Positions 8,799-20,724 of a stretch of DNA of 64,000 nt are shown piece after piece. The notes beneath the pieces are model-generated. The model was not told where the DNA came from. It ran no database searches and saw nothing but the letters and a program-made list of their open reading frames with translations. The stretch covers positions 1 through 64,000 of the forward strand of contig MCFE01000383.1 of the NCBI GenBank assembly GCA_002104905.1, read 5' to 3'. Both the position numbers and the translations under genes were made by a program. Within the stretch, counting starts at the first letter, position 1; each line of letters begins with the position of its first letter. The stretch is from Basidiobolus meristosporus CBS 931.73. Taxonomy: Eukaryota; Basidiobolomycota; Basidiobolomycetes; Basidiobolales; Basidiobolaceae.

Positions 8799-10990
8799 GA
8801 TATATGACCCAGAGACTGCCCTGATTGCAGCCTGTGTTAACAATTGCATGGCACTCACATCCAAAAATACCTCCATTGCAATATGTCCAATTTGTCAGGA
8901 GTTAACCATTATTGAGGGAAAACATTGTTCACACTCCAGATAGATTCTGGTAATACCCTGTCTAAAGAAGCTCTTGCAGTCTGACAAATACTGCAAAGCT
9001 ATAAAGTAACGCTCTCAGTCTCAATCAAGTGCAAACATATCTGATATACTTGATGGCAAACATTACAAACAATTAAGAAGCAAGGGCTACTTTGGAGGTA
9101 TGTATGACCATAACTTTGCATTAGCACTTGATGGATTCTCATTAAGCAAGTACTCTACCGGCAAATCCTGCTGGCCACTGATTCTCATCAACCAGAATCT
9201 GCTGCCTATCTTGAGGTATCAGGGCAAAAATCTGATGGTAGTCTCACTGGTATCTGGGTTTAAATCACTGTCCAACCTGGATAGCTACCTGTATCCATTG
9301 CTGGATGAATTTTGTATGCTTTCCAGTCGGACAACAGTGAATGGCCATCATGTCAATGTGCATATTATTGTATATATTGGAGATACCCTAGCCATCAGCA
9401 AGATAGCTGGCTTTTCTGGGCCCAATGGACAATATTACTGTCAAATATGTGAGATCCAGGGGATACACTCCATAACTCACACTCATTATTACCCAAACAC
9501 CAACAGTAAGAGCATTGTCTTCTCACAGAGAGAAATCACAGAAGTCAACATGCAATTGCAGCAAAGTTGGCAAGCTATAGGCCATTGGCTGGAATATGGA
9601 ATCATATGGACACCAGTGATACACAATATAGAGAGTATCTGTTGGGGCAAATGTTTTCCACTGAGAGCAATGCATTGGCTTATCATCAATATCCCTATAC
9701 TGATGACTAAATTTTATGTGCGGCATTTCAAGCTAAATGAGCCCTTCAAGATGCTGGAGAAATCTGAAAGAATTGGCAAGATAATACAGAGTATCTGCTA
9801 CCCTAAAAACCTCTCATAGGATCCAATCAATAACCATATATATGCAACAATATCAATTCTAAGACTGGATGAACTAGATATGACTTTATTCAAGTGGCAT
9901 TCTGAAGCCATTCCTACCAAGAGTACATTGGAAGTATTGGGAGTTATATGTGGACATTGTAGGAATATTAATCCAAAAGCAAATCAGCAAAGCCAACATG
10001 ACACATCTACAGCTGTTGTGCCACAAGTCTGCAACTGAATTTGTGTGATTATACTACAAGCATAAAGCTGAATGCGTAGATCTCTGCTGCCACTCTATCT
10101 ATTCTCTACTCCAACTTGCTTGTTTGCAGAGAGTATTGGGCCTTGCCTCACCTTTTGGGAGTTTCCTATGGAGTGGATGTGTGGGGAGATAGGAAGACAA
10201 GTCAAGTTGCAGCTACTACTGTATCCCAATCTCATCAAGAGTGTTAGGAGATATTTTTGGCAAAAGTGGTGGCAACCAAGCATATGATTGCAAGATGTGT
10301 ATGTTACCAGCTGTACAAGGTATATGGCAACTTTGCAAGTGTAACACTAAAATGCCCTAAAGTTGAGAGGATAGAAGAATGTCAATTGTGGCAGGTATGT
10401 GTGTTTGTAGAGGTTAGTAAGCAGGAGGTCATATCCCTTTTAATTCAAACCATTTGTGGAATACTCAAGATGATAGTGGGTAAGCAAGTAGAGAGGGGTG
10501 ATTCTACAGTGGAATACATGAGTTGTGCAAGGGGAGGCAGAAAAAGGAAATAATATTTGGTAAATTGGTGTAATTGCACTATACAGAACTAGCTGTAGGC
10601 CACCATACTGCTGTGATAATACCATCAAAGACTGGCAATGAGGCCATCAAAGAACCATCAGGTTTTTGCCATATAAGGTAACTGCATGTACTGGCCAGTT
10701 AGATCCATTTAGAATAGTTGTAGAGTGCATCAAGACCGCAACAATGCCACACATTATCCCTGCAGCACCAATTAAATGCTGTCAAGTTCTTTAACTTTAT
10801 TTGGAAGTAAAATTAGCATAGTGCTGTTGTGATCCTGTAACAAGATTGTTAAAAGGGTCACTAATTCCAAGCTGCTGGTATTATGATGGTCTCCAAATGG
10901 GATCCCAACAGCTGATCTGGATTGGATCCAACTGTGGGACCAACTTATTTTTTGTAGGGTCAGTAAATGCAACACAGGGCTTGCTTGGCT
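8799..10990 (+). mobile_element. CACTA/Plavaka-like DNA transposon body, decayed
   Basis: The interval between the right end of the Harbinger and about 10990 aligns with the relic at 32890-34480 over its 3' two thirds. It contains the transposase fragment at 9046-9819 and further coding remnants to about 10550. I could not define CACTA ends or a target duplication. Confidence 0.6.
9046..10553 (+). pseudogene. CACTA/Plavaka-like transposase, decayed
   Basis: The main open piece (in frame from about 9046, first ATG 9100, stop at 9817-9819) reads like the tnp2/Plavaka transposase core of fungal CACTA elements. It has an ALDGFSLSKYS block, then WPLILINQNLLP, a SGFKSLSNLDSYLYPLLDE block and a C-x2-C motif in YCQICEIQG. 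Later pieces (10072-10287, 10257-10553) continue the protein in shifted frames. Stops and frame changes show it is dead. Relics of the same gene occur at 11640-12323 (plus), 19086-19737 (minus) and 32890-34480 (plus). Confidence 0.65.
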
Positions 10991-11639
10991 CCATAAAGAA
11001 TACTTAACAGTTTCTCCAAATGAGTTGTCAAATCAAAGTTAGAAATTTGCCAGGCTCATGCAGGATACAGTTGTGAGGGGAAATAGGCTCACTATCCACT
11101 TGTGAGCCTACTTCTTTTCAGCCAAAAGGCTTCACAAACTCAGCTGATTCAGTTTGTTCAAGGTTGCATATATGGCTGGATGCTGTTATAGATTTATCAA
11201 CTGACCTGAAAGAGGCTTTAGGTACAGTACTGACCACTAGATGCTTGAATATGGTTTGTGAGGCAAAACACTGCCCATGATTGTTGTAATACTTCCTATG
11301 CCAATAGGCTTGCTACAGCAGCCACATGGTCATTTTTCCATTTGTATATGGTGCTGAGTCAAGGTAGTGTTGTTTATTGTTCATGCAGGTTGAAACTCAG
11401 CTATGTAATGCTATTATATAACTTTGTCCATACTCATGTGATAGCAAGGGAGTCTTGTACTTGAGATATTGCACCTTCAGGAATGGAGGATTAAATGATT
11501 ACTCAAAATATTAAGTATTATTTTTAAAGCTGTGGCACTCCATACACTTGTATATATATGACTATTTCCTCTTTGGCTTTACTTGGTTAAAGTAGCATTG
11601 AAAGACTTGGCAGGGATAAAGGTAAATGTAATGAGAGAT
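10991..11639. other. Unassigned AT-rich gap with a minus-strand CACTA zinc-finger relic
   Basis: At about 11230-11345, read on the minus strand, the sequence matches the CACTA N-terminal finger at 5090-5338 (cysteine pair, then a GSVLPHKPY-like stretch) with several changes. The remainder shows no recognisable gene. Confidence 0.4.
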
Positions 11640-12323
11640 TTTTTTCCCATGCCAGAGGCAGGGAAGCATGAGAGAACTGCTGTACTTCTTGCCAATTGAC
11701 ACCATCAGCCCAGAACAAGCTGAATCACATAATAACCCAGAAGAACTGCCAACAAGTCCACAGCTGCTTTCACAAGAGTTTGAAGCACAGCCAGTTGAGC
11801 TGCATTCCAGTGAGGCAGATGAGCTTGCAAAGAAATGAACTTTGTCTATAACTGCCTCTACATCCTCCATTGTAGACTAGGTGCTGATCCTACTGAGAGA
11901 CAAAGCAACAATGTCAAGATCTCAAACAACAACCCAAATGCCTACAAAGGGATTTTGCAGCTTTAACATGCCCACCAAGAGGTTGCAGCATTCATTTAAG
12001 AGAAGTGCTTAAGAGAACTCACTTGAATATTGCAAGGCTTTAGTGCAAAAACAGTCAGATGAAGTGCTTGACCTTTCATTGCCAGCTGAAGACCAGGATA
12101 TATGGGGATCAGTATTAAGGAAGTGCAAAAACTTCCTATCTATTTCAAGTAAAAGACAACAATACCTAAGAAGCAAGGGCAACTCTGAAGGTATATATGG
12201 CCATGTTTTTGCCTTAGTACTTGATGAATTCTAACTAAAAAGTGTACTGCCATCAAATCCTACTGGCTGCAGATTCTCATCAACCTGAATCTACCACCAT
12301 TTTCCACTTTTTGATGCAAGAGT
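11640..12323 (+). pseudogene. CACTA/Plavaka-like transposase N-terminal relic
   Basis: On the plus strand, an acidic Gln/Glu/Ser-rich linker (about 11690-11835) is followed by the same SKGNSEGIYGHVFALVLDEF segment that is intact at about 9075-9140. It continues to the WPLIL-equivalent near 12270. Several stops interrupt it. A Gypsy LTR begins at 12324 and truncates the relic. Confidence 0.55.
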
Positions 12324-12669
12324 TGTAAGGAAACAGGGAGTTTAGCTAGTATTGTGATTATTAAAGCCTGAAATGAATTTTTGTTAAGGCTCCAGCAGCT
12401 CCTAACATACATTTGGCCTGATCAATTGCTGACTAATTGAACTTCCTAATGGTGATTTTGGCTGAAGACTTATTTGATTGCATCATCACTACCAAATTAG
12501 ATCCTACTCAATATATCTATTTCTGTCTGATAAGGATTTAATGACTCATCTGCTGGCTAATACTACTGATTTGATAGAAGACAGTGATATATTGATACGT
12601 TAAACATAAGGACAATGGATTTGACTAAAAACTCACCCAACTTATGCGCTTGATAGGTAGATCATAATA
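12324..12669 (-). repeat. Ty3/Gypsy-type LTR, minus orientation, diverged
   Basis: The reverse complement aligns along its length with the LTR at 18743-19085. Shared blocks include the GGAGCTGCTGGA segment and the GTCAGCAATTGATC-like segment. A purine tract (GTAGGGGGAA on the minus strand) adjoins at 12670-12680. The first bases have decayed from TGTAATG to TATTATG. It looks like the 3' LTR of a minus-strand element whose body is mostly lost. Confidence 0.65.
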
Positions 12670-12799
12670 TTCCCCCTACTCAAGCTGAGAGGGTTCTCCT
12701 GACTCCTCTTCTTGTGATACTGATATTTTGATGGTTCAGTTTTGTCAGCAAGTCTTGCAAGCTTGACTCTGTCTCTATGAGCTAAATCTTCCTGGATGT
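12670..12799 (-). other. Short 3' internal remnant of the Gypsy element
   Basis: Read on the minus strand, the bases before the LTR match the GGAAAACCCTGTTA-like stretch that precedes the LTR at 18743. No coding content can be recognised. Confidence 0.4.
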
Positions 12800-14429
12800 T
12801 GCCTTGTTATGTCAGATGGGGAGCAGTAAAGACTTTAGAAAATTCACAGGCAAATTCACCTATGGTAAAGAAAGCTTTAGAGTATCAAATTGGGAAAGGA
12901 CATTAAGCCCAAAGAAACCGCAGACTAAGTGCTTAAGTTTCAAGGAAGGAAAAAAAGGCCTCAAATTTCATACAAAGCAATGTCCAAGATTCCTACTTTG
13001 CACAAATTGATATTCTTAATACAGCCAAGGTAGCATTGGGCTCTGTCAAGACAATATTTAGAGCAGAGTTATCCCTAAGCAAGCTCTATTTCAAATGAGA
13101 GTTTTTCAATGTGAGAAATAGGCCTGAGAGCACTATGCTACAATTCATTATCAGAATAGAGAAACTTGCAGAAGAATTTCACAGTATCCATGCTGAAGTA
13201 GTTGTTGAAGGAAAGTGACTCTACTTACTTTGCGGCAAATTGGCTAAGTATGAGCCCTTTGTACTTTTACTTGACAGCCAATAAGTCAAAATGACCTAGT
13301 CCTTTGTCAATGGAAGCCTTCTTCATGAAGAGCTTAGTGGTGATGGTAGGGAGGATCAGGGATGATGCTGTATCCAGCTTGGCAAAACAAACAGAAACAA
13401 AAAGAAAATAGCTGACGCAAAGAAAACCTAGCTACTGTAACTACTGAAAGCAGATAGGATACTGTGTAAGAGACTGTAAGAAGTTTTGAGAAGATAAGAA
13501 ATATAACCTTGAACCTACAAACCATGCTTCTGCAGAAGAGCTGCTTTTGTACAGTACAAGATAGTACAGGAAACAGTGGTGAGCAATGAAATTCTGACCT
13601 ACAACACCTTAGCAATTATTGAACATGAAGGTGTGGTTCAGCAACCTGACGATTTTTTTGGTAAGCAAGGCGTTTCAGAGGCATATAGCAAGTAAGCTAG
13701 GCTATGTCTCCAGAGTCTAGGTGGCACAGATTTCATCAGATTATTGGCTAATCTACACCCAGCAAGATGTGGGCCCATCACAACAATGTTGTTTAGGGTC
13801 AAGCAATATAGCATTATTTTACAATGTCAATTTAAGATGAAATATGGGTATTTCTCTAAGAACAAAGGATGATTGCCAAAGTACCTTGAAGCACTTGAAG
13901 AGCAGAACAAAGATGCAAGCCGGATGTAAGCTGAAGGTATTACAGAATAGAATTGCAAGTAAATAGTGTTTCAATGCTCTTGTAAAGTAAAGCTCTGGCG
14001 CAAGTAGATGGCAATAGACACCCATTCAAAAACATTATGGCTAAATGGAGTAGCAGGGCAATGGTTGAGTTTGAAAGCTTTGTTCAAGATGATACAGTGA
14101 AGAACTACGGGCCTTAGTCAGAGTAGGTTGCTACTGCTATTAGCTTCAAGTAGATGTACAATAACAGCTCTACTTGCTTCCACACAGCTTGCCGCATATT
14201 CAGGCAGTGAACTAAACCTCCTGCTTATCAGGACCTCTGGCAGCTACTTATTCTAGTAAAGACCTGACCAAAAATACCTTAGGTCTTAGGTAAGAGTCAA
14301 AAAGGGATCTTTGTTGGCTATCAAGAAGAAACCATAAGGAATATAGTTCATAATGACCAAATATACAGGTTGATTGAAAGCAGATACATTACGTTTGATG
14401 TTACCAATATTGGATAAGACTTTAAAGCC
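12800..14429 (+). pseudogene. Copia gag-pol relic, plus strand
   Basis: Decayed coding sequence in several frames. Around 13040-13260 it matches the gag of the family A element (the segments around IFRAE, SKLYFK and LPDKYEP-like). Around 13400-13480 there is a trace of the zinc knuckle, near 14035 a QNGVA integrase trace, and near 14285-14400 the KKGIFVGYQE and IESRYITFD blocks of the integrase C-terminus. Many stops and indels are present. The 3' part is replaced by a Gypsy tail from about 14430. Confidence 0.65.
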
Positions 14430-14688
14430 AGCAGCACTAACATTCAGGAACTATGTATTGCTGAGATGCAATGCTTAGAAGGAGCTTGTGCCTCAATAGA
14501 CAGGACCACCAGACATTCTATAAGATGCTCATTTTCAATTGACTTGCCAGTGGACAAACAATGTTATATCTATGATTTAGCCATAGAGATAGGTATATGC
14601 TTGCAAGGCTTTTGACACTGATCCATCATGGCAATGATATCATCAGAAAGGAGGGTCAGGAGAATATCCCAGCTTTGATAGGAGTGAT
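14430..14688 (+). pseudogene. Ty3/Gypsy 3' internal fragment
   Basis: It matches the region just upstream of the Gypsy LTR at 18743, including the CCAGTGGACAAACAA segment. There is no open frame. It directly joins the LTR fragment that follows. Confidence 0.5.
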
Positions 14689-14875
14689 TGTTATGACTGC
14701 TTGCTAGATGGCTAAGTCAGCATTTTGTCAAGCAATTTGGTGCTTGCATTTATTCCAAAAGTATGCATACATTATCTAGTATGTCAATAGTATTAGTCAG
14801 CAGTTAAGTCAGCATATGCTTAGAAGACAAAAATAGTTAAATATGTAGGACATAAATGGGTTATAATGACACACT
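14689..14875 (+). repeat. Ty3/Gypsy LTR, 5' half only
   Basis: It begins TGTTATGACTGCTTGC and follows the first part of the LTR at 18743-19085, including the tandem GTCAGCA blocks. It breaks off where a decayed family A Copia LTR begins. Confidence 0.5.
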
Positions 14876-15251
14876 GAAATAATACTGAGATATAAGAAGG
14901 GTTTGAGATATAGAGAACTTTTCAAGAAAAATGATACCAATTGAACTGTTGCTTATTCCTAATGAAGCTCAGTATCCATACCATTGTTGAAGTAATACAA
15001 CAGTAACCCTAAGTAAGAATGGCCTCTCATCATTCAGGAGCATTCTGTAGCATATACAGGGCAAGTTCAAAATGTTTGGTATAGGTGCTAAATTAATCTT
15101 GATTATTGGGGGAATAACTGTAGGAAAATCAATTTGAGGAAAGTGGCAAAGCAAGAGCTGTAAATTAGTCACACAGTGACCAACACTAGCCAATAATTCT
15201 GAAGTAAGTGTTTAACTGCTGAAGGATATAAGATAGTCCAGTATTTCAACA
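14876..15251 (-). repeat. Family A Copia LTR, diverged
   Basis: It follows the LTR at 4074-4442 across its length, with an AGGAGCATTCTGTA core and a terminal TTTCAACA. Many substitutions are present. The purine tract equivalent follows immediately, which marks it as the 3' LTR of the decayed minus-strand copy at 15252-17660. Confidence 0.75.
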
Positions 15252-17660
15252 CTCCTTCTTAACAAAATACTTTGTAATCCTAATTGCTCTATGACATTAT
15301 CAGATTGTGGCCTAGCTAGTAGTTGTGTCAGTATTTCTGACTATCATTGTGTCAGTTGGGCAGGAAACTAACTCCACTAAGTTATTTTCTACAGCTTCCT
15401 TGATAAAGTGGCGTTATACATTTATGTGCTTTATATGGACATGATTTGCAAAATTTCTAGCTAATGCAATAAAAATTTCAGTATCCTTGGAAATACTTGT
15501 TGGTTTACAGAAATTAAAACCTAGGTCATTTATTATATCTGGAAAACACACAGCCTTCTGAGTTGCTTGACAAATAGCAATATATGTATGCATCAGCTTT
15601 GATAAGGCACAGTAAGTTGTTGCATGCAATTCCAAGTAATAGATGCACCAGCATACAGAACTACATAGTCAGTGGTAGAGCATCTACTAATTAGATCCCT
15701 ACCCCAATGTGAGTAGCTATAGCAATTAAATCTACGCCTATTAGCTTCCTCAGAGTATTTTAAAAGCGTATTGATGGCACTTTGAAGATAATTGAATAAT
15801 TCTGCAATTGCTGCAATATGGTTTGATCAAAAATTTAGTACTATTGACTGAACATTGCAACAGCCACTATTATATCTGGACTTATGGAAATCATCTAGTA
15901 CATCAGGCTACCAATCACAATTGATAGGAAAGTTCTGATTTATTTTAAGTAGTTTTCATCTAAAGCTGGCTGAGATTTGCTTGAGGTCAGAATATTGTCC
16001 ATGGTTACTGCAGTCTTGCAATTTTCCATTTTGAAACATCTAAGAATATGCCTGATGTACTTGAACAGATCCAACTTATTTTTTTATAGGTATTATGAAT
16101 ATGACTTCAGTTCCAAGATAGCAGCCCAATTCTCCAAGATCTTTCATCTCAGACTTGCAGAAGAGATTTATTTTGTCTGCTTAAGTGCCTACTGATCACT
16201 TGTAGCTATTATCATGTTGTCCACACAAAGTACAAGGATAAGGATTCCCCTTTTACGCAGTATCATATATTAACTGTGATATGCAGGGCTACAAAGAAAA
16301 CAAATCTTCGCTATGTATGTGTCAATCATGTTGTACCCTACCCTGGGAGCCTGCTTAAGCATAAGTAACAACCTCATACATCTGCAGGTTGTATGGGGAC
16401 CTTGGGGATTGGTAAAACCTACTGGTGGCTCCATATTTATAGTTTTTTGTAGATCCCCATTTATAAGGCTTTTTGATTACAATTAGTGCAGATCTAGACT
16501 GTGTACAGCTGTCAGGGCTAGAACCATCCTAATGCAGCTGAACTTTGCAATCAGGGCAAGTGTTTCCCTAAAGTTTGGTCCCTAGATCTGAGAATAGTCA
16601 TTGGTCACCTATCTAGCTTTGTACTTAAAGTGGTACCATTAGAGATTATCTTTATCTTGTAGATCAACCTACATGCTATTTGCTTTCTACCACATGCTTT
16701 ATCTCCCAGTACCTATGCACTTACCCTGGTCAGTGTTTAGTACTCTTTCTGCATTTCTTATTGCCACTTAGTAACATCTGGACTTTGCAATGCTTGTTCC
16801 AGGTTCCAAGGTTTGGCATGTAAGGCAAGGTGAGCTTCTTCATAGCTGATATATGTCTATTACCAAGACCCAGGGGCATTTCTTATTCTGGTAGATCTCC
16901 TAGCGGTAATAATCTGTTCTGATCCAGAACTAGTAGAGTTTTCACCCCTATCTGGCCAGATTAAGTATATATCTTATTCCTTATGAGTTATTGCATCATC
17001 AGGTAGCTGGCCAATGGTCTCAGTGGCTGTTTGAACCAAATTCTTGTCAGGTACAGCATCATTACTCTAGATTTGCTTTTGAACCTTGCCATCATACACT
17101 CTGTACCCTTCAATCACTTCACAATTGCAAACAAAGTTCCTATTCTCTACTCATTGGCTCCAAATTCAGGCTCTTTTTGTCAGGGATGTCATAGATAATA
17201 TTACTGTCAAAGATCCTGAGGTGCTATTGCTATATTTATATGTTGAGCTACATCATTTTGCTATGGTGCATGTTGAACAGTGGTCTGTTCAAGTAAACTG
17301 ATTGATGAGCAGCATTTCATAAATTCATTTGAGTAGTTTTCTGTTCCATTGCCATATCAAATGTGCCTGCAATTTTAATCCAGTTTGTAATTTTGCCATG
17401 CTTTCTAAGTGCTTAAATGTCTCTGAAGCCTTGTTCTTTGTCTTGTGGAGTGCACCTATTTATATCTTGTCTTGTTATCAATAAATGTCGTGAAGTATCT
17501 CTTGGTTCCAAAGGATTGTATTGTCATCGGCCCACATATGTTAAAGTGCACAATAGCCAGTACTTTGACAGTGTTCATGCCTCCTGAGCTTCTGAAACAT
17601 CTTGGAACACCCCATCTACAACAATATCATTACGGATGGGACATTTTGATATGAACATGT
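15252..17660 (-). pseudogene. Copia pol relic, minus strand (copy B)
   Basis: In the same order as bases 126-2700 of the element at the window start, this stretch holds decayed RNase H (15414-15635 is its longest open piece), the reverse transcriptase region (15980-16800), the linker and the integrase (to about 17600). Stops and small deletions are everywhere. The gag and 5' LTR are missing; similarity ends near 17660, where unrelated sequence begins. Confidence 0.75.
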
Positions 17661-18742
17661 GTATCTTGCAAAATATCTCAATGTTATAACTGACTGGATA
17701 TTCAGCTGGTGTATTGCTGATATTGAGCTGGAGTTCTAAATAGACTTTGCTGCTACTGGGTTTGTGTTGCTATTTCCAATTCTTTGGCAAAGCTGATTAT
17801 AATGTTTAGTATGAATTACTTATCTGCTGTCTAGTTAGTATCTGGCATGCTGAAATAATTTATAATTTATTGGAAGACTGCCAAACACCAGGATATAACA
17901 ATGTTGGTTCATAGCAGCAACTGACCATACTACTGAAGGGCCAGTGGCTACAGCTGTATGTGTGGCCAGTGAGCAATAATTTACAAGTTGCACCTACCAC
18001 AAGATCCTCATGAAGTTTGGATACCCTGCAAAGATTGTGTCCAATAGAGGAGCAAACTTTATGGAATAGATATTGGAAGCTCAACTAGAAATGCAGCGGA
18101 GCTAATACTTGAAAATCACTGCATATCACCCAAGAACTAGTGGAGTCACTGAGCAGTTATTTATTTGAAAAAATGCTGACCAAGTATGCATATGTAGCTG
18201 TCAGTAGATGGGATGAGTTTACAGACCATGCACTTCTTGCCTGCAGAGCTGGTGTGCACAACACTACCCAAATATTCACATTGTTACTTAGTGTATGGAT
18301 TTTAACCAAGGATTCCAGGAGATCTCACACAACTGATGCTTACAGACACCTTAGAAGAAGAGTTGGGTCAGCCAAGTAGACACCAGCAGCAGCAACAATG
18401 TTGTCAAGAGGTACAGGGCAAAGTATCTCAAAGTGCTTAAAAGATGAAGCAATAATTTGATAGACTATATAAGCAATAGCATTGACAGTTGAGATCTTTG
18501 TATTGCTGAGTAATAGCACTTGAAAGAAGCTAAGCCACAATGGATGGGACCATCCCAGATCATCAGAGAATGTCCATTTGCAACTTACAAACCAGTGGAC
18601 AAACAAGGAAATTTCTGGGAAGATTCAGCGCATAGAGACAGACTCTAGCTTGCAAGACTTGCTGACAACACTTAGCCATCAGTAAGCTGATATAACATGA
18701 TAAGAGATTCAGGAAAACCCTGTTAATTCTGCTAGGGGGGAA
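17661..18742 (+). pseudogene. Ty3/Gypsy integrase relic
   Basis: From about 18010 the translation shows the integrase core of Gypsy elements in broken frames: FGYPAKIVSNRGANFM (the first residue of the SDRG motif region changed), then ITAYHPRTSGVTEQ, then a WDEFTDHALLACRAGVHNTT block. The last about 150 bases lead into a purine tract (GCTAGGGGGGAA) at 18731-18742 that abuts the LTR. The first about 200 bases (17661-17870) are not recognisable. Confidence 0.7.
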
Positions 18743-19085
18743 TGTAATGATCTACTGCTTGAAAATTTAAGTTAGATCAGATTTTAGTAATACTATTTAT
18801 TCTCATGTCTAGCCTATTGGTACATCAGTGTTATCTATCAAATAAGAAGTATTAGTCAGCAGACAAATCAGCAGATCCATGTCAGACAGAAATAGATACA
18901 TTAAGTAACATCAAGTTGAGTGGTGATAATGCAACCAAATGAGTCATCAGTCACAACCTACATTAGGAAGTGCAACAAGTCAGCAGTTGATCTGGCAAGA
19001 TGTACTTAAGGAGCTGCTGGAACCTTGAAAAAATCAGTTCAAGTTCAGTGAGTACAAAATTAGCTAAGCTCTCTATCCTGCTACA
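18743..19085 (+). repeat. Ty3/Gypsy 3' LTR (343 bp)
   Basis: It is bounded by TGTAATG and CTACA, directly after a purine tract and a Gypsy integrase relic. Diverged copies lie at 12324-12669 (minus) and 14689-14875 (plus), and their alignment sets the boundaries. It contains closely spaced GTCAGCAG motifs. Confidence 0.7.
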
Positions 19086-19737
19086 ATGCTTATATCAAAG
19101 CTTGTAAGATGGTGTCAGATTGAGGTTGATGAGAATCAGCAGCCAGTAGGATTTGATGGCAATGCACTTAATCTGTTAGAATCCATTCAGTACCAAGGCA
19201 AAATCATTGCCATATATACCATTGTAGCTATTCTTGCTTCTTAGCTATTTTATCTTTGCCTTCATGTAGATAGGAAATGTTTGCACTTGACTAATACTGA
19301 GTGCAGTATCGTTTTAGCTTCACAATTGTTGTTGGACTGCATGAGCATCTTTAGACTGAGTAATACTAGAATATTTCTTTTGTCTGGACAATGCTATTAT
19401 CCTATGGTTGTGGAATCTTCCATATTCTGATGGCTGTGTTGATTCTAAAGGTGTCACAAGCACACCTGAATCAGTTTACACAAGGTGACAAGTATAGCTA
19501 GATGCTTTTATGAAAGTATTATGTGTCCAGCAAGATATTGTAGTTAGTAGTGGCTAATGAATGATCAAATATGATTTGTGTGCCAAAACACTGCCTGTGA
19601 CCCTTATAATACTTCCTGTGCCATCTGCACACTTTACATCTGAGGGGATTATTACAATAGCTACATGGTTGGTTTTCCCTTCTCTTACAGCAATAAGTCA
19701 AAAAAGTCTTGTCTATGGCATAAATAGCTCAGCATTC
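19086..19737 (-). pseudogene. CACTA/Plavaka-like transposase relic, minus strand
   Basis: On the minus strand, a zinc-finger piece (19701-19519, with CSYCNNPLRCKVCRWHRKYY) is followed downstream by a stretch near 19260-19120 that matches the transposase start at 9075-9200. The order is the same as in the other copies. It is squeezed between the Gypsy LTR and a Copia LTR and has many stops. Confidence 0.55.
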
Positions 19738-20105
19738 TGTTGCAATTTAAGAAGTGATTTGGATAAAAGGAATTTATCCAGAAATAGTGATAATAGTCAA
19801 ACCATTGTTTATTCATGAAGAGGATCAGTATTTACACCTTTGTAGAGGTAATGCAGCTGTAACAATAAGTAAAGAGGGTTTCTTAACATTGAGGAGCATT
19901 CTGTAACAGTATCAGGGTTAGTACATAGTGCTTGGTAAAAGTGTTAATTTGATACTCACTATAGAGGAATATTCATGGGAGCAGAGATGTGAAGAAACTG
20001 ACAAAGTTGGGATTGCAAATTAGTCCTACAGTGACTAAGACTAGCATAGAATTGCTAAGTAAACCTTGGCAGCAGAATGATACCAAACAGTCCAATATTT
20101 GAACA
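19738..20105 (-). repeat. 3' LTR of Copia copy C (368 bp)
   Basis: It starts TGTTGCAATTT and ends TTTGAACA (the CAACA end is mutated). It is followed by the conserved purine tract. It is diverged from the young LTR at 4074-4442 at scattered positions. Confidence 0.85.
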
Positions 20106-20360
20106 CTCCCCCTCAACCAAATAATTTCTTAATCCTAGTTCCTCTCTGGGATTCTCAAATTATGGTCTAGCTAGTGGTTTTGTCAATATATCTGCCACCA
20201 TTCTGACAGATGGACAGTAAACTAGCTCTACTAAGTTATTTTCTGCATCTTCCCTCACAAAGTGATGTTGTATAACTAAGTACTTAGTTCTGACATGATT
20301 TGTAGGATTTTTAGCTGATGAAATACAACTTAGATTATCTTTATAAATACATGTTGGTTC
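20106..20360 (-). pseudogene. Copia copy C RNase H segment, outer part
   Basis: It corresponds to bases 126-373 of the window-start element. The match breaks at 20360, inside the RNase H domain, and resumes at 24039. This defines the insertion point of the nested element. Confidence 0.8.
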
Positions 20361-20710
20361 TGTTGAAATAATTAGGAGTCCACCTAATTATTAATATATT
20401 ATGAACTAGCACTTAGTGAAATGATATATTTCAGATTATCAACATGGAAACTAGTTTGTAAGATATTTACTAAGTATTAGGAATTAGAGAAGTACAGAAT
20501 TTTAGGAAAATCTGAAACTTGTCCAAATGAGCTGAAACTTGGCACATACACTCCTGAGACTCTCCTAATAATGACCAAATAGTCACATTTACGTAGTTCT
20601 GCAATAAGTATAAATACTGTGTTGCAACGCAATAAAACATCAATGTGAATATCATGTAAATCTTCTAATTCTCCAATTCACTTCCAATATATCTCTCTAA
20701 TATTTCAACA
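20361..20710 (+). repeat. Left LTR of the nested element (350 bp)
   Basis: It begins TGTTGAAATAATTAGG and ends TTTCAACA. It differs from the right LTR by only a few bases, and both include a TATAAATACTGTGTT promoter-like segment and an AATAAA near the 3' end. Confidence 0.9.
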
Positions 20711-20724
20711 GGCTTATGAGCCCC
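20711..20724 (+). promoter_or_regulatory. Primer-binding site of the nested element
   Basis: GGCTTATGAGCCCC directly follows the left LTR. It is complementary, with one extra base, to the initiator tRNA-Met anticodon arm, like the site at 4061-4073. Confidence 0.65.

Noticed and set aside
18743-19085. Closely spaced GTCAGCAG motifs as a CRISPR-like or satellite array
   Set aside because: The motifs are irregularly spaced, lie inside an LTR and recur at the same places in its other copies, so they are LTR sequence, not an array.
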